A stretch of DNA of 41,047 bases from an uncultured Pelagibacteraceae bacterium (GTDB taxonomy: Bacteria; Pseudomonadota; Alphaproteobacteria; Pelagibacterales; Pelagibacteraceae): positions 1 through 41,047 of the forward strand of contig CACOGC010000010.1 of NCBI GenBank assembly GCA_902626645.1. Direction: 5' to 3'. Numbering within the stretch: the first letter of the stretch is position 1; each line of letters starts with the position of its first letter. The position numbers were made by a program, and so were the translations under genes. Positions 15,627 through 24,400 of this stretch are shown one piece after another. The notes under the pieces are model-generated. The model saw only the letters and a program-made list of their open reading frames with translations. It was not told the DNA's origin and did no database searches.

Positions 15627-17841
15627 CTAAAGGTTTTCCAGTTGCAAGTGTATGTTTAATTCTATCTTGAGTTTGTTTAGTTTCAATTAATCTCATAAAA
15701 GCATCAAGTTCCAATTTAAACAAATCATCCTCTGTAAGAGTTTTATCTTTGTTAGTTTCACCACCACTTAGTACATGAGCTAATTCTTTAGCTACAGTCA
15801 AACCATGATCCAATATAACTTTATCATTATAAAGTTTTTCTAAAATTTTGTTCATATCATCAATAACTACTTTACCAGGTAAATTAAATGTAAGCTCCTT
15901 TGGTGCTTTAAAGTCCTTATTTTCATTTAAAATATTTTTCGAAACTTCAAGCAAACTATTTCTATTCATAATTCTTTTATTTTCAGGCAATAAGTATTTC
16001 AAAGGTTCTGCCTCAACTGGAGAGGTGGCTGTTCTACCATAGCCAATTATATCAAATACTTTCAAAGGTGCATATTTTGGATCTTTTTTAGCCTCTTCAG
16101 TATTTAACCATCTAGCCAGCATTTCTTTACATCCACCTCCAGCTGGAATTAATCCAACAATAGTTTCTACTAATCCGATTACAATATTTGTATGTGAGGC
16201 TACAAAATTACTTTGTACTAAAACCTCAAAACCTCCACCCAAAGTTAAACCTGATGGCGCAGATATAACTGGATATTTAGAGTACTTAAGATGTTTGCAA
16301 GTTTCTTGAAAATATTTAATAAATTTTTCTATAGATTGAAAATCATTTTTATTTGCAAATTCCATTGTGTAGGTCAGGTTAACACCAGCAGAAAATTGCA
16401 TGCTTTCATTAATTATTATTAAAGGCTTATCAGTCGCTTTCTTAAGTGCATCCATTGAGTCATAATCGAGTGCATTAGCTTTAGTTGTAAACTCAACAAT
16501 ATTAAAATCATTAAATCTATAAATTGAAGCAGAACTATTGCCATCAACACTTGAGGCTGTTTTCTTAATCTTCCCTAAAGTTTCAATCGATGTGTACTTT
16601 TGCCTTTGACCATAAAAATTTTCATCTTTAGAATTCGATAAATTTTCTAAAAAATTATTACCTTTATATTCATCAACTTTGTCAAAGAAATTTTTAACAC
16701 CGATTTCTTCTAACATCTCAAAAGGTCCTTTCGCCCAATTAAATCCAAGTCTCATAGCTTCGTCTATGTCATTAAATTCTTTTGTAATCCCAGGAACTAG
16801 TGATGAAGCATATTTTATTATCTTGGATAATACTGACCAAGCATAGTTTCCGTACTTATCTTTCCTATTAATTAGAGCCTTTAAATCTACTTTATCAGAC
16901 TTAATATCTATTTTTTGACTTGTAGAATACTCTCCAGTTTCAAGATTAATAGCTTCCATAATTTTTCCACTATCAGTCTTCTTCATTCTGTAGAAGCCAC
17001 CTTTACCTTTTCTGCCTGTATATCCAGTTTCAATCAATTTTTTTACTAAAGGATTTTCTTTAGCAACTTCATGGAACTCATCAGATTTTGGAAGTTCTTT
17101 GATAAAACTTTTTAAAACATCTGCCATTAAATCTATTCCAATCAAATCATATAATCCAAAAACTCCTGTTTTAGGTATACCCATAGGTCTGCCAAAGATT
17201 GCATCTGCTTCCTCAATAGAAAGTTTCATCTTAAATGCTTCAGTCATTGCGATCTGCATTGCATAAACGCCTACTCTATTTCCTAAAAAACCAGGGGTAT
17301 CATTACAAACAATTGCTCCTTTACCTAATTCTACTTCACAAAATTCTTTTAATTGATTTATCTTATTTAAATCATTGTCTTCATTCTTAACTATTTCTAG
17401 AAGACCCATGTATCTAACTGGGTTAAAAAAATGAGTAATACAAAAATTTTTTTTTTGATCTTTATTTAAATTTTGAGATAAAACTTTGATTGGGATTGAA
17501 GAAGTGTTTGATGAAACTATTGCTCCATCTTTTCTGCTTTTAAAAATTTTATCATAAATTTGATGTTTTATATCAATTCTCTCAACCACTGCCTCAACAA
17601 TCCAATCAGCATCTTTAACAACATCAAAATCATCAGATATATTTCCAACTTTAATGTTATCAATTTTTGTTTTATCGATTAATAAAGGTGGCCTTGATTT
17701 ATGAATTCGTTCTCTAGCATTTTGACTTATTTCAGTTTTTAAATCTAAAAGTGTGACAGGGATATTAGCATTACACAAATGAGCTGCTATACCACTACCC
17801 ATTGTACCTGATCCAATAACTACAACATTCTTAATCTTCAT
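15619..17841 (-). CDS. bifunctional 3-hydroxyacyl-CoA dehydrogenase / enoyl-CoA hydratase (FadN-type order)
   Basis: The 740-residue protein starts with a Rossmann motif, VIGSGTMGSGIAAHLCNA. The NAD-binding domain (1-185) includes THFFNPVRYMGLLEIV; the helical HCDH_C domains follow (about 185-290 and 325-400) with GFLGNRVGVYAMQ. The enoyl-CoA hydratase/isomerase fold is at the C-terminus (about 430-650), with GLTLGGGFEVLVQSN and a GLVETIVGLIPAGGG active-site segment. This dehydrogenase-first order is that of Bacillus FadN, the reverse of E. coli FadB/FadJ. It performs two steps of fatty-acid beta-oxidation. It lies 13 bases after the Pot-type permease gene and so is probably cotranscribed with that transporter. 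Confidence 0.9.
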   Translation of the reverse strand: MKIKNVVVIGSGTMGSGIAAHLCNANIPVTLLDLKTEISQNARERIHKSRPPLLIDKTKIDNIKVGNISDDFDVVKDADWIVEAVVERIDIKHQIYDKIFKSRKDGAIVSSNTSSIPIKVLSQNLNKDQKKNFCITHFFNPVRYMGLLEIVKNEDNDLNKINQLKEFCEVELGKGAIVCNDTPGFLGNRVGVYAMQIAMTEAFKMKLSIEEADAIFGRPMGIPKTGVFGLYDLIGIDLMADVLKSFIKELPKSDEFHEVAKENPLVKKLIETGYTGRKGKGGFYRMKKTDSGKIMEAINLETGEYSTSQKIDIKSDKVDLKALINRKDKYGNYAWSVLSKIIKYASSLVPGITKEFNDIDEAMRLGFNWAKGPFEMLEEIGVKNFFDKVDEYKGNNFLENLSNSKDENFYGQRQKYTSIETLGKIKKTASSVDGNSSASIYRFNDFNIVEFTTKANALDYDSMDALKKATDKPLIIINESMQFSAGVNLTYTMEFANKNDFQSIEKFIKYFQETCKHLKYSKYPVISAPSGLTLGGGFEVLVQSNFVASHTNIVIGLVETIVGLIPAGGGCKEMLARWLNTEEAKKDPKYAPLKVFDIIGYGRTATSPVEAEPLKYLLPENKRIMNRNSLLEVSKNILNENKDFKAPKELTFNLPGKVVIDDMNKILEKLYNDKVILDHGLTVAKELAHVLSGGETNKDKTLTEDDLFKLELDAFMRLIETKQTQDRIKHTLATGKPLVN

Positions 17842-17854
17842 TTGATTATTTTAA

Positions 17855-18709
17855 CTATTGATTAATTCCTCTAAGCCTCTCTGATCGTCTTCTTAAAAGC
17901 TCAGCAGTTACTAATATTAGTGTCGATAGTATTATTAAACAAGTTGCAACAGCTAGAATTGTTGGACTCAATTGTTCTCTTAAACCTGTCCACATTTGAA
18001 TAGGAATAGTTGTATTTTCTAAACCTGCTAAAAATAAAACAACCACAACTTCATCAAATGAAGTTACAAATGCAAATAATCCACCTGAAATAACTCCAGG
18101 CAAAATTAGTGGTAAAGTAATTTTCATGAAAGTATTTACTGGATCACTACCTAAACTTGCAGCAGCTCTAGTAACGCTGTGATCAAATCCTGAAAGTGTA
18201 GCGGTGACTGTGATAACAACAAATGGTGTCCCTAATATAATATGAGCTAAGACTATTCCTGTATGGGTCGCTGCCAAACCAGCCTTTGCCATAAAGAAAA
18301 ATATTGCAACACCTGAAATAATTAAAGGTACAATCATTGGAGAAATTAAAACAGCCATTATCAAACCCTTATATGGCATATGTCTGCTGCTCAATCCTAA
18401 AGCTGCAACTGTTCCAAGTACCACTGATCCGATTGTTGCAAAAATTGCAATAATAAAACTATTCTTAGCTGCTAATCCCCATGGATTTTTTGTTCCATAA
18501 ATCATATCTTTATACCATCTTAAAGAAAAGGCATCTGGATCTAGACGTTTCATTCCATCAGAAAAACTCAAAAATTCTTCAGCGTTGAATGATAATGGAA
18601 ATATCACAAACAAAGGTGCAATTAGGAAAAAGAAAACAGCACCACAAATTGTAAGATAAATGTAATGCCAAATTCTATAATGTGGTTCAGTATATTTTGG
18701 TAAAGCCAT
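17855..18709 (-). CDS. potC: Pot-type ABC transporter permease (PotC-like)
   Basis: This is a 284-residue inner-membrane protein with about six helices. The EAA loop reads AAASLGSDPVNTFMKITLPLILPG, typical of MetI-fold permeases of polyamine/spermidine-type importers. The conserved FAFVTSFDEVVVVLFLAG is characteristic of PotC. It forms the channel with the upstream PotB-like protein, five bases away. The true ligand of this Pot-type system is not set by the permease sequence; the symbol is at family level. Confidence 0.85.
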   Translation of the reverse strand: MALPKYTEPHYRIWHYIYLTICGAVFFFLIAPLFVIFPLSFNAEEFLSFSDGMKRLDPDAFSLRWYKDMIYGTKNPWGLAAKNSFIIAIFATIGSVVLGTVAALGLSSRHMPYKGLIMAVLISPMIVPLIISGVAIFFFMAKAGLAATHTGIVLAHIILGTPFVVITVTATLSGFDHSVTRAAASLGSDPVNTFMKITLPLILPGVISGGLFAFVTSFDEVVVVLFLAGLENTTIPIQMWTGLREQLSPTILAVATCLIILSTLILVTAELLRRRSERLRGINQ

Positions 18710-18714
18710 CTTGA

Positions 18715-19968
18715 TTATCCTAATTTAATATTATCAATTCCAACTAGTTTGTTATAAAGCCAATAGATTACCAATACTCCACTCAATAACATTAATCCCA
18801 TGGCTGATGCAAAGCTCCAATCGAGAGTACTTTTCATGTGGAAAGCAATTTGGTTACTTATCAAAGTTCCAGATGCACCACCAACTAAGGCTGGGGTGAT
18901 ATAATAACCTATCGCTAAGATAAATACTAATAAACAGCCCGCACCTATCCCTGGTATTGTTAGTGGAAAATAAACTTTCCAAAATGCCACAAATGGGGTT
19001 CCACCTAATGATTTTCCTGCCCTCATTAAGCTAGGCGAGATAGTTTTCATGACACTATAAAGTGGTAAAACCATGAATGGTAGCAATATTTGTGTCATTG
19101 CAACGTAACTTCCTGTTTTGTTGTACATCATCTCAGGTCTATTATCGTCAGCTACTAATCCTATTCCTACAAAGAAATCATTTACAATTCCTTGTTGTTG
19201 CAACAAAATCATCCAGCTTGCAGTCCTCACAAGTAATGAGGTCCAGAACGGCAGTAGTACGCAAATCATTAATAAGTTACTATACTTCATAGGTAAAGTA
19301 GCTAATAGGTGAGCTATTGGATAAGCCATTAAGAAACAAAAGACTGTTACAAAAAATGCTATTTCAAGGGTTCTTAACCATAACACTCTATGAATTCTTC
19401 TATCTTCTTCAACGCTTACTATTTTTCCCTCTTCATTTACATACATGTCCATACCCTTAAGATATTTTTGACTAGTAAACTCAGGAGCTCTTCTTTTTAT
19501 TGCTCTCCAGTACTCAACATCAGCCCATCTTTTATGAACTGACATTATTTGTTCTTTGTAGTTTCCCTCTTCAAATGATTTAGATTTTCTTCGTAATTTT
19601 TTAATAATACTTTTAAATCCATTTTTAGTATAGTTTAATTGAGTAGATAACTTACCTTCACGTTTATCCTCAACTAATTTTATGAAATCTTCATGAAAAG
19701 CAGCAAAAACTTCTTCATCAGGTAGCTCTTGACCATCCCAGTTCTCCATTGCTTTAAAAGTTTTTGGAAGCATTTGTGTTACCATCTTATCATCAACACT
19801 TCTGAACAGCATATCACCTATTGGAAAGACATAAGTTATTATTAAGAAAAACAATAAGGGGGCAACAAGTAAAAAGGCTTTGATCTTATTCTTTCTCTCA
19901 GCCTTTTTAAGACTTACCTCTAAAGGTATACCATCTGTTGTTAAAATTTGTTTTGTTTCAGAGCTCAT
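18715..19968 (-). CDS. potB: Pot-type ABC transporter permease (PotB-like) with long first loop
   Basis: The 417-residue permease is much longer than E. coli PotB (about 285). After the first membrane helix (about residues 31-51) there is a roughly 140-residue hydrophilic region rich in Lys, Arg and Glu before the remaining helices begin near residue 200. The EAA loop AGKSLGGTPFVAFWKVYFPLTIPG is intact. Long first loops occur in alphaproteobacterial relatives. The ATG lies seven bases after a strong hairpin whose U-rich tail occupies the ribosome-binding position, so no Shine-Dalgarno site is present. Translation may be reduced relative to the binding protein. Confidence 0.85.
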   Translation of the reverse strand: MSSETKQILTTDGIPLEVSLKKAERKNKIKAFLLVAPLLFFLIITYVFPIGDMLFRSVDDKMVTQMLPKTFKAMENWDGQELPDEEVFAAFHEDFIKLVEDKREGKLSTQLNYTKNGFKSIIKKLRRKSKSFEEGNYKEQIMSVHKRWADVEYWRAIKRRAPEFTSQKYLKGMDMYVNEEGKIVSVEEDRRIHRVLWLRTLEIAFFVTVFCFLMAYPIAHLLATLPMKYSNLLMICVLLPFWTSLLVRTASWMILLQQQGIVNDFFVGIGLVADDNRPEMMYNKTGSYVAMTQILLPFMVLPLYSVMKTISPSLMRAGKSLGGTPFVAFWKVYFPLTIPGIGAGCLLVFILAIGYYITPALVGGASGTLISNQIAFHMKSTLDWSFASAMGLMLLSGVLVIYWLYNKLVGIDNIKLG

Positions 19969-20001
19969 AAATAAAAAGGGCGGTTACGAATAACCGCCCT
20001 T
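19969..20001 (-). terminator. intercistronic hairpin/attenuator between potD- and potB-like genes
   Basis: AAGGGCGGTTA at 19976-19986 and TAACCGCCCTT at 19991-20001 form a perfect 11-bp stem with a four-base loop. On the minus strand the stem is followed by a U-rich run (TTTTTATTT) that leads directly into the permease ATG. This is an intrinsic-terminator shape inside an operon, likely limiting readthrough into the permeases and protecting the binding-protein mRNA 3' end. Confidence 0.85.
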
Positions 20002-20038
20002 AAATTATAATATATAATTAAGTTTAATAAAACTTAAA

Positions 20039-21166
20039 TTATAGACCAGCTTTCATAGCTTCCCATTTTTCACCAAGCTCTGTACCATTGTCAGCCCAGA
20101 AAATTGGATCTACTAGGAAGTAGTTTTTAGTGTTAGCCGGTGCAGTTGGCATTTGTGGTACCATGTTAGTCTTACCATCTTTATACCAAGGCTCACCTTT
20201 TTCCATAATACCAATTGAAGATTTTCTCCAAGGAGCATATGCGATGTATTTAGCACTACCCGCTAACATCTCTGAGCTAGTCATCATAGCTAAAGCTTTT
20301 TTAGCCATACCATTAGCATCGTTTGGTCCGCCTTTAACTTGTACGAAATATTCGTAGTCAAGACCTTGGCCATCCCAAACTTGTTTGATTGGTGCACCTT
20401 CTCCAATTTCAGCATTGAAGAATCTGCCATTCCAACCAGTAGCCATTACTACTTCACCTGATACTAACAGTTCTGGTGGTTGAGCACCTGCAGACCAAAA
20501 TACACATCCACCTTTAGGGTCTGTACATAATTTTTTGATCTTATTCATTGCTCTTTCGACACCTTTTTCTGTTTCTAAAGCTTTGTAGATTTTTGCTCCG
20601 CCTTTACCTGGCTTAATACCATCTGCAGCTAAAGCGATCTCTAAATTAGTTAAAGCGCTTTTGTAGATAGCTCTTTTTCCAGGGAATTTCTTTGTGTTAA
20701 AGAAATCTTTGATAGTCTTTGGAGTACCTTTAACATTATTAGTGTTATAAGCGTAGTTCCAAGAATATAAAATATTTCCTACAGCACACTTACTAGGCAT
20801 TGCGGTAAAGAAATCTTTACTTGCTGGAGTTCCATCTGGAGCTGGTGGAAAGTCTTTATCGAAATCAAATTCAACAAATAATCCTTCATCACATCCAGTA
20901 ATAGTATCCATTGCAAACACGTCGATTATATCCCACGTGATTTTACCAGCTTCTTTTTGTGCTTTAATCTCAGATAATCCACCAGAATAGTCAACCCAGG
21001 CAATATTTATGCCAAGTTTTTTAGCTGTAGGATCACCATAACCTAACTTTTGAGACTCAGTATAAGCCCCACCCCATGACACTGCAGTTACTGTTGTTGC
21101 AAATGCTGAAGTAGTTAGTGAAAGTACAAAAGAAATAGCTAGTAATACTTTACTTAGTTTTTTCAT
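20039..21166 (-). CDS. potD: Pot-type periplasmic substrate-binding protein (PotD/PotF-like)
   Basis: The 375-residue protein has a signal peptide of about 23 residues ending AFA. I chose the ATG at 21166, which has a perfect GGAGG at 21171-21175; the upstream ATG at 21202 lies inside the promoter's -10. The mature sequence reads VTAVSWGGAYTESQKLGYGDP, typical of COG0687 binding proteins, with a later YSWNYAYNTNNVKG and the C-terminal LGEKWEAMKAGL. It captures a small, probably cationic or zwitterionic ligand in the periplasm for the adjacent permeases. Polyamine is the family default, but the doeA/eutA neighbours suggest ectoine or a similar solute. Confidence 0.87.
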   Translation of the reverse strand: MKKLSKVLLAISFVLSLTTSAFATTVTAVSWGGAYTESQKLGYGDPTAKKLGINIAWVDYSGGLSEIKAQKEAGKITWDIIDVFAMDTITGCDEGLFVEFDFDKDFPPAPDGTPASKDFFTAMPSKCAVGNILYSWNYAYNTNNVKGTPKTIKDFFNTKKFPGKRAIYKSALTNLEIALAADGIKPGKGGAKIYKALETEKGVERAMNKIKKLCTDPKGGCVFWSAGAQPPELLVSGEVVMATGWNGRFFNAEIGEGAPIKQVWDGQGLDYEYFVQVKGGPNDANGMAKKALAMMTSSEMLAGSAKYIAYAPWRKSSIGIMEKGEPWYKDGKTNMVPQMPTAPANTKNYFLVDPIFWADNGTELGEKWEAMKAGL

Positions 21167-21170
21167 TTTT

Positions 21171-21175
21171 CCTCC
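21171..21175 (-). promoter_or_regulatory. strong Shine-Dalgarno site for the potD-like gene
   Basis: GGAGG five bases before the ATG at 21166 decides the start and is the best ribosome-binding site noticed in the window. Confidence 0.85.
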
Positions 21176-21201
21176 GTTTAAACGTTTTTTTATAAAAATC
21201 A

Positions 21202-21230
21202 ATTACAACAAGATCGATAATGAGAGTCAA
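21202..21230 (-). promoter_or_regulatory. sigma-70-type promoter for the potD-like gene
   Basis: On the minus strand TTGACT (21225-21230) and TGTAAT (21202-21207) are separated by exactly 17 bases, the best promoter match noticed in the window. It lies in the 101-base gap between the potA-like stop and the potD-like start. Transcripts would begin near 21195, with a leader of about 30 bases. Confidence 0.65.
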
Positions 21231-21267
21231 CAGGCCATTTTAGTTAATTTAGCAATATATTGGTGGT

Positions 21268-22353
21268 CTAAGAAGGATCTAACGCTCTAGCATCTTCACT
21301 GTTCCAACCTATCTTGATATCTTTGCCAAGCTTGATATCCAAATTCGCTGAGCTATTAGGAACTTTTAAGATAAATTGATTATTTCCTAAAAGATTTATT
21401 CTAACTCTTGTATGATCTCCGTGATATATTACTTCTTCAATCTTTCCGGAATGTATATTGTCCATTTGATCACTTGGATTAATTAAAGCTCTTTCAGGTC
21501 TTAAAGAAATCTTAGTTTTCTCACCTTTACCTTTTACAGAAATAGGATTCGCAAGTATATCTGTGTTAGCTATTTTAACCTTACACTTACCACCTGAAAT
21601 ATCTGAAACCTCACCCACAAAAGTATTATTTTCTCCAATAAATTCAGCAACAAAAGAATTTACAGGTTTTTCATAAAGCTCATCCGGACTTGAAAGCTGC
21701 TGAACTTTTCCATCATTAAAAACAGCAATACGATTAGACATGGTTAATGCTTCACTTTGATCATGAGTTACGTAAACAACAGTTACACCAATGTTTTCAT
21801 GTATATGTTTAATTTCATATTGCATACTCTCTCTCAAATTTTTATCTAAAGCTCCCAGAGGTTCGTCCATTAAAACTAGTTGGGGATCAAATACTAATGA
21901 TCTCGCTACAGCCACTCTTTGTTGTTGACCACCTGATAATTGCCCTGGCATTCTTGATGCGAAACCTTGAAGTGAAACCATTGATAACGCCTTATCAATT
22001 TTTTTATCTGCCTCGTCTTTTGGAATTTTTCTAACTCTTAACGGAAAGGCAAGGTTCTCATAAACTGTCATATGAGGAAATAGCGCATAATTCTGAAACA
22101 CCATTCCAATACCTCTTTTATGCGGAGGTATACTTGAGATAGCCTTACCATCTAAATATATTTCACCATTTGTTGGTGTTTCAAATCCTGCTAGCATCAT
22201 TAAGCAAGTTGTTTTTCCAGAACCCGAGGGTCCTAGCATAGTTACAAACTCACCTTCTTCAATATCTAATTGAAGATCCTTAACGACTAAAACTTTGCCG
22301 TCATAGCTTTTATCTACTTTATCGAATTTGACGAAATCTTTTTTAAGAGCCAT
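21268..22353 (-). CDS. potA: Pot-type ABC transporter ATPase (PotA-like)
   Basis: This 361-residue ATPase (ATG at 22353; an upstream start at 22395 adds a 14-residue hydrophobic extension and is unlikely) carries Walker A GPSGSGKTT, the Q-loop VFQNYALFPHMTVYENLAFPL, signature LSGGQQQRVAVARSL and Walker B LVLMDEPLGALD. A C-terminal TOBE-type domain with ISLRPERALI is present from about residue 240. This is the energy unit of a spermidine/putrescine-type importer. It follows the doeA-like gene by 52 bases and precedes the potD-like gene. Confidence 0.92.
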   Translation of the reverse strand: MALKKDFVKFDKVDKSYDGKVLVVKDLQLDIEEGEFVTMLGPSGSGKTTCLMMLAGFETPTNGEIYLDGKAISSIPPHKRGIGMVFQNYALFPHMTVYENLAFPLRVRKIPKDEADKKIDKALSMVSLQGFASRMPGQLSGGQQQRVAVARSLVFDPQLVLMDEPLGALDKNLRESMQYEIKHIHENIGVTVVYVTHDQSEALTMSNRIAVFNDGKVQQLSSPDELYEKPVNSFVAEFIGENNTFVGEVSDISGGKCKVKIANTDILANPISVKGKGEKTKISLRPERALINPSDQMDNIHSGKIEEVIYHGDHTRVRINLLGNNQFILKVPNSSANLDIKLGKDIKIGWNSEDARALDPS

Positions 22354-22405
22354 AATTTTAATCAACTTTAAAACATTTGTAAGAATAAATTTCAACCTTT
22401 AATAA

Positions 22406-23578
22406 CTAGCTTTTAACGTGAAGTTCTTTAGACATATTACAAAATAATTCCGCTCCTTTATCTGTAACTCTTATTGCCTCTGATGCTTCAACACCCCATT
22501 CACCAAATTGCATAACAGCTATCATGTGAAAACAAATATTAGGCTCCAAAATTGTCATGTCGCCTTTATAAATATTTAAAGTATGTTCTCCCCAATCCGG
22601 TGGATAGCCTATTCCAATTGAGTAACCCGTCCTAGATTTTTTTTCTATTCTATATTTATCTAATATTTTCCAAAATGCTTGGGCAACGTGATCTACAGTA
22701 TTTCCAGGTTTCGTTGCATCAATTCCAGCTTGAAGTGCCTCAATAGTTTTTTTCATCGTATCAATTTTAAGTTGATCAGGTTTTCCAAGCAAAATAGTTC
22801 TAGCCATCGGTGCATGATAACGCTTATACACTCCAGAAAGTTCAACAATTGTAGCCTCACCATCAATAAATTTATCTTGTGTTGCGGTTAGATGTGAAGC
22901 AGATGTTCCTTTTCCGGTAGGAAGCAATGTTGCAATACTGGCGTATTCTCCACCAAATTCAGGGGTTCCATAAAATAAAGCTTTTTGAATTTCGCCAACA
23001 GCATCACATTGTCTAACCCCAGGGCTTATTACTTCGTAAGCTTTTTTCATTCCAACCTCTGAAATTTTTGCAGCAGATTTCATAAAATTTATTTCAGTAT
23101 TTGATTTTACTAGACGGGCCCAATTAACTAATCTTTCAGAGTCTTTGATCTTGGCATCGGGTAAACCATCCCTAATTTTCTGATAACAGAATGCGGTAAA
23201 ATAATGTGCATCCATCTCTAAACCAATAGAAAGCTTATCCCATTTTTTATTTTTAATTATCTCCACTAAATAATCATAAGGATGCTTAGGCCAAGTATGA
23301 ATATAGTGTTCATCATATACGATTATATTCTCCTTCTTTAAATATGTTTTTAGATAAGCTCCACCTGCATCCTGATCTCTAACAAAACATAAAGGTTCAT
23401 CAGCATTGACATGGACTATTGCACATTGAGCGTAATAAAAAGACCAAGCATCGTAACCTGTTAAGTAATTTATGTTATTCGTATCGTGAGAAATTAATAA
23501 TTCGATGCCTTTATCTTGCATCATTTTTTGAACTTTTTTTAATCTATTATTATATTCTTCTTTTGTAAAAAGACTCAT
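22406..23578 (-). CDS. doeA: ectoine hydrolase (DoeA/EutD-like), M24 pita-bread fold
   Basis: The 390-residue protein has the creatinase N-terminal domain (MQDKGIELLISHDTNNINYL) and the M24 pita-bread domain. It follows DoeA/EutD closely along its length: NINYLTGYDAWSFY, WPKHPYDYLVEII, GVRQCDAVGEIQ, LLPTGKGTSASHLTAT and GYSIGIGYPPDWGEHTL. In metallopeptidases the metal site reads YhsDiTRT; here it is RYHAPMART, lacking the Asp, as expected for metal-free ring hydrolases like creatinase and DoeA. DoeA opens the ectoine ring to acetyl-diaminobutyrate. Coupled by a four-base overlap to the eutA-like gene upstream. The other ectoine-degrading genes are not in the window. Confidence 0.78.
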   Translation of the reverse strand: MSLFTKEEYNNRLKKVQKMMQDKGIELLISHDTNNINYLTGYDAWSFYYAQCAIVHVNADEPLCFVRDQDAGGAYLKTYLKKENIIVYDEHYIHTWPKHPYDYLVEIIKNKKWDKLSIGLEMDAHYFTAFCYQKIRDGLPDAKIKDSERLVNWARLVKSNTEINFMKSAAKISEVGMKKAYEVISPGVRQCDAVGEIQKALFYGTPEFGGEYASIATLLPTGKGTSASHLTATQDKFIDGEATIVELSGVYKRYHAPMARTILLGKPDQLKIDTMKKTIEALQAGIDATKPGNTVDHVAQAFWKILDKYRIEKKSRTGYSIGIGYPPDWGEHTLNIYKGDMTILEPNICFHMIAVMQFGEWGVEASEAIRVTDKGAELFCNMSKELHVKS

Positions 23579-24324
23579 TGATCTAAATTAAATAATTTTC
23601 CAAAACCTAGAATATTTTTATTCATATTAATACTTTCTAAAGTATCCCATATTAATGATTGATTGCTTGTAATGACAGGCTTACCTAATTCTTTCTCTAA
23701 TCTTTCAATTATATTTAAAACTGGTAAAGCTGTGCACGAAATAAATAAGGCATCAGCATTTTTGATTTCTATCTGCGATAAAGTTTTAAATAAAAAATTT
23801 TGATCTACTTTTCCAATGTCATAGTCAGCTGCAATATCTAGATAAGTATTTGCAACGATGTCAAAACCTTGACTTGAAAAATAATCTATAACCTCATCAT
23901 TTAATTTTTTACTATAAGGAGTAAATATTGCTATTTTTTTAATATTTAACTTTTTTAATGCTTTAATAGCTGCAGTACTTGGTGTTGTAATTTTTGCTTT
24001 TGGTTTCGCCTCTTTAACTTTTCTTTCGATGGTTTCATATCCAACAGCTATTGTTCCAGAAGTACATCCATATACGACACAATCTATGTTTTCATCTGGT
24101 AAAATATTTTTTGTAACATCCGTAACTTTTTCAGACATTTTAATTAAATTTTCTTTTGATAAAGGATTGTAACATTCAATTCTATTTACGAAAAAATCTA
24201 TATCTTTATCTTTAATTATTTTGATAAAATCTTTTTCAATTATAAAATCTGTAGCTAAGGCAATTAATCCTATTCTAGGATTATATTTTTTTATGAATTG
24301 TGGTTGAATTTTATTAGACTTCAT
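23575..24324 (-). CDS. eutA: Asp/Glu racemase-superfamily protein (EutA-like)
   Basis: The 249-residue protein has the two-Cys active site of the Asp/Glu racemase, maleate isomerase and arylmalonate decarboxylase superfamily: VVYGCTSGTIAVGYE in the first half and ALFISCTALPVLNIIE in the second. The N-terminal PRIGLIALATDFIIEKDF is typical of the EutA/maleate isomerase branch. EutA is a constant but biochemically unclear member of ectoine-utilisation clusters. Coupling with the doeA/eutD-like gene supports that label over a maleate isomerase. It is the first gene of the transporter operon. Confidence 0.68.
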   Translation of the reverse strand: MKSNKIQPQFIKKYNPRIGLIALATDFIIEKDFIKIIKDKDIDFFVNRIECYNPLSKENLIKMSEKVTDVTKNILPDENIDCVVYGCTSGTIAVGYETIERKVKEAKPKAKITTPSTAAIKALKKLNIKKIAIFTPYSKKLNDEVIDYFSSQGFDIVANTYLDIAADYDIGKVDQNFLFKTLSQIEIKNADALFISCTALPVLNIIERLEKELGKPVITSNQSLIWDTLESINMNKNILGFGKLFNLDQ

Positions 24325-24400
24325 TAAAATCGTTTAAAATCTTTAATATTCAGTCTAGTTTAAATAAAGACATTATAAAATAAGATAATTTGGCAGTTGA

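Noticed and set aside
22354..22395. Upstream start for the potA-like gene
   Set aside because: The 14-residue hydrophobic extension is not seen in the family; the ATG at 22353 gives the usual N-terminus.
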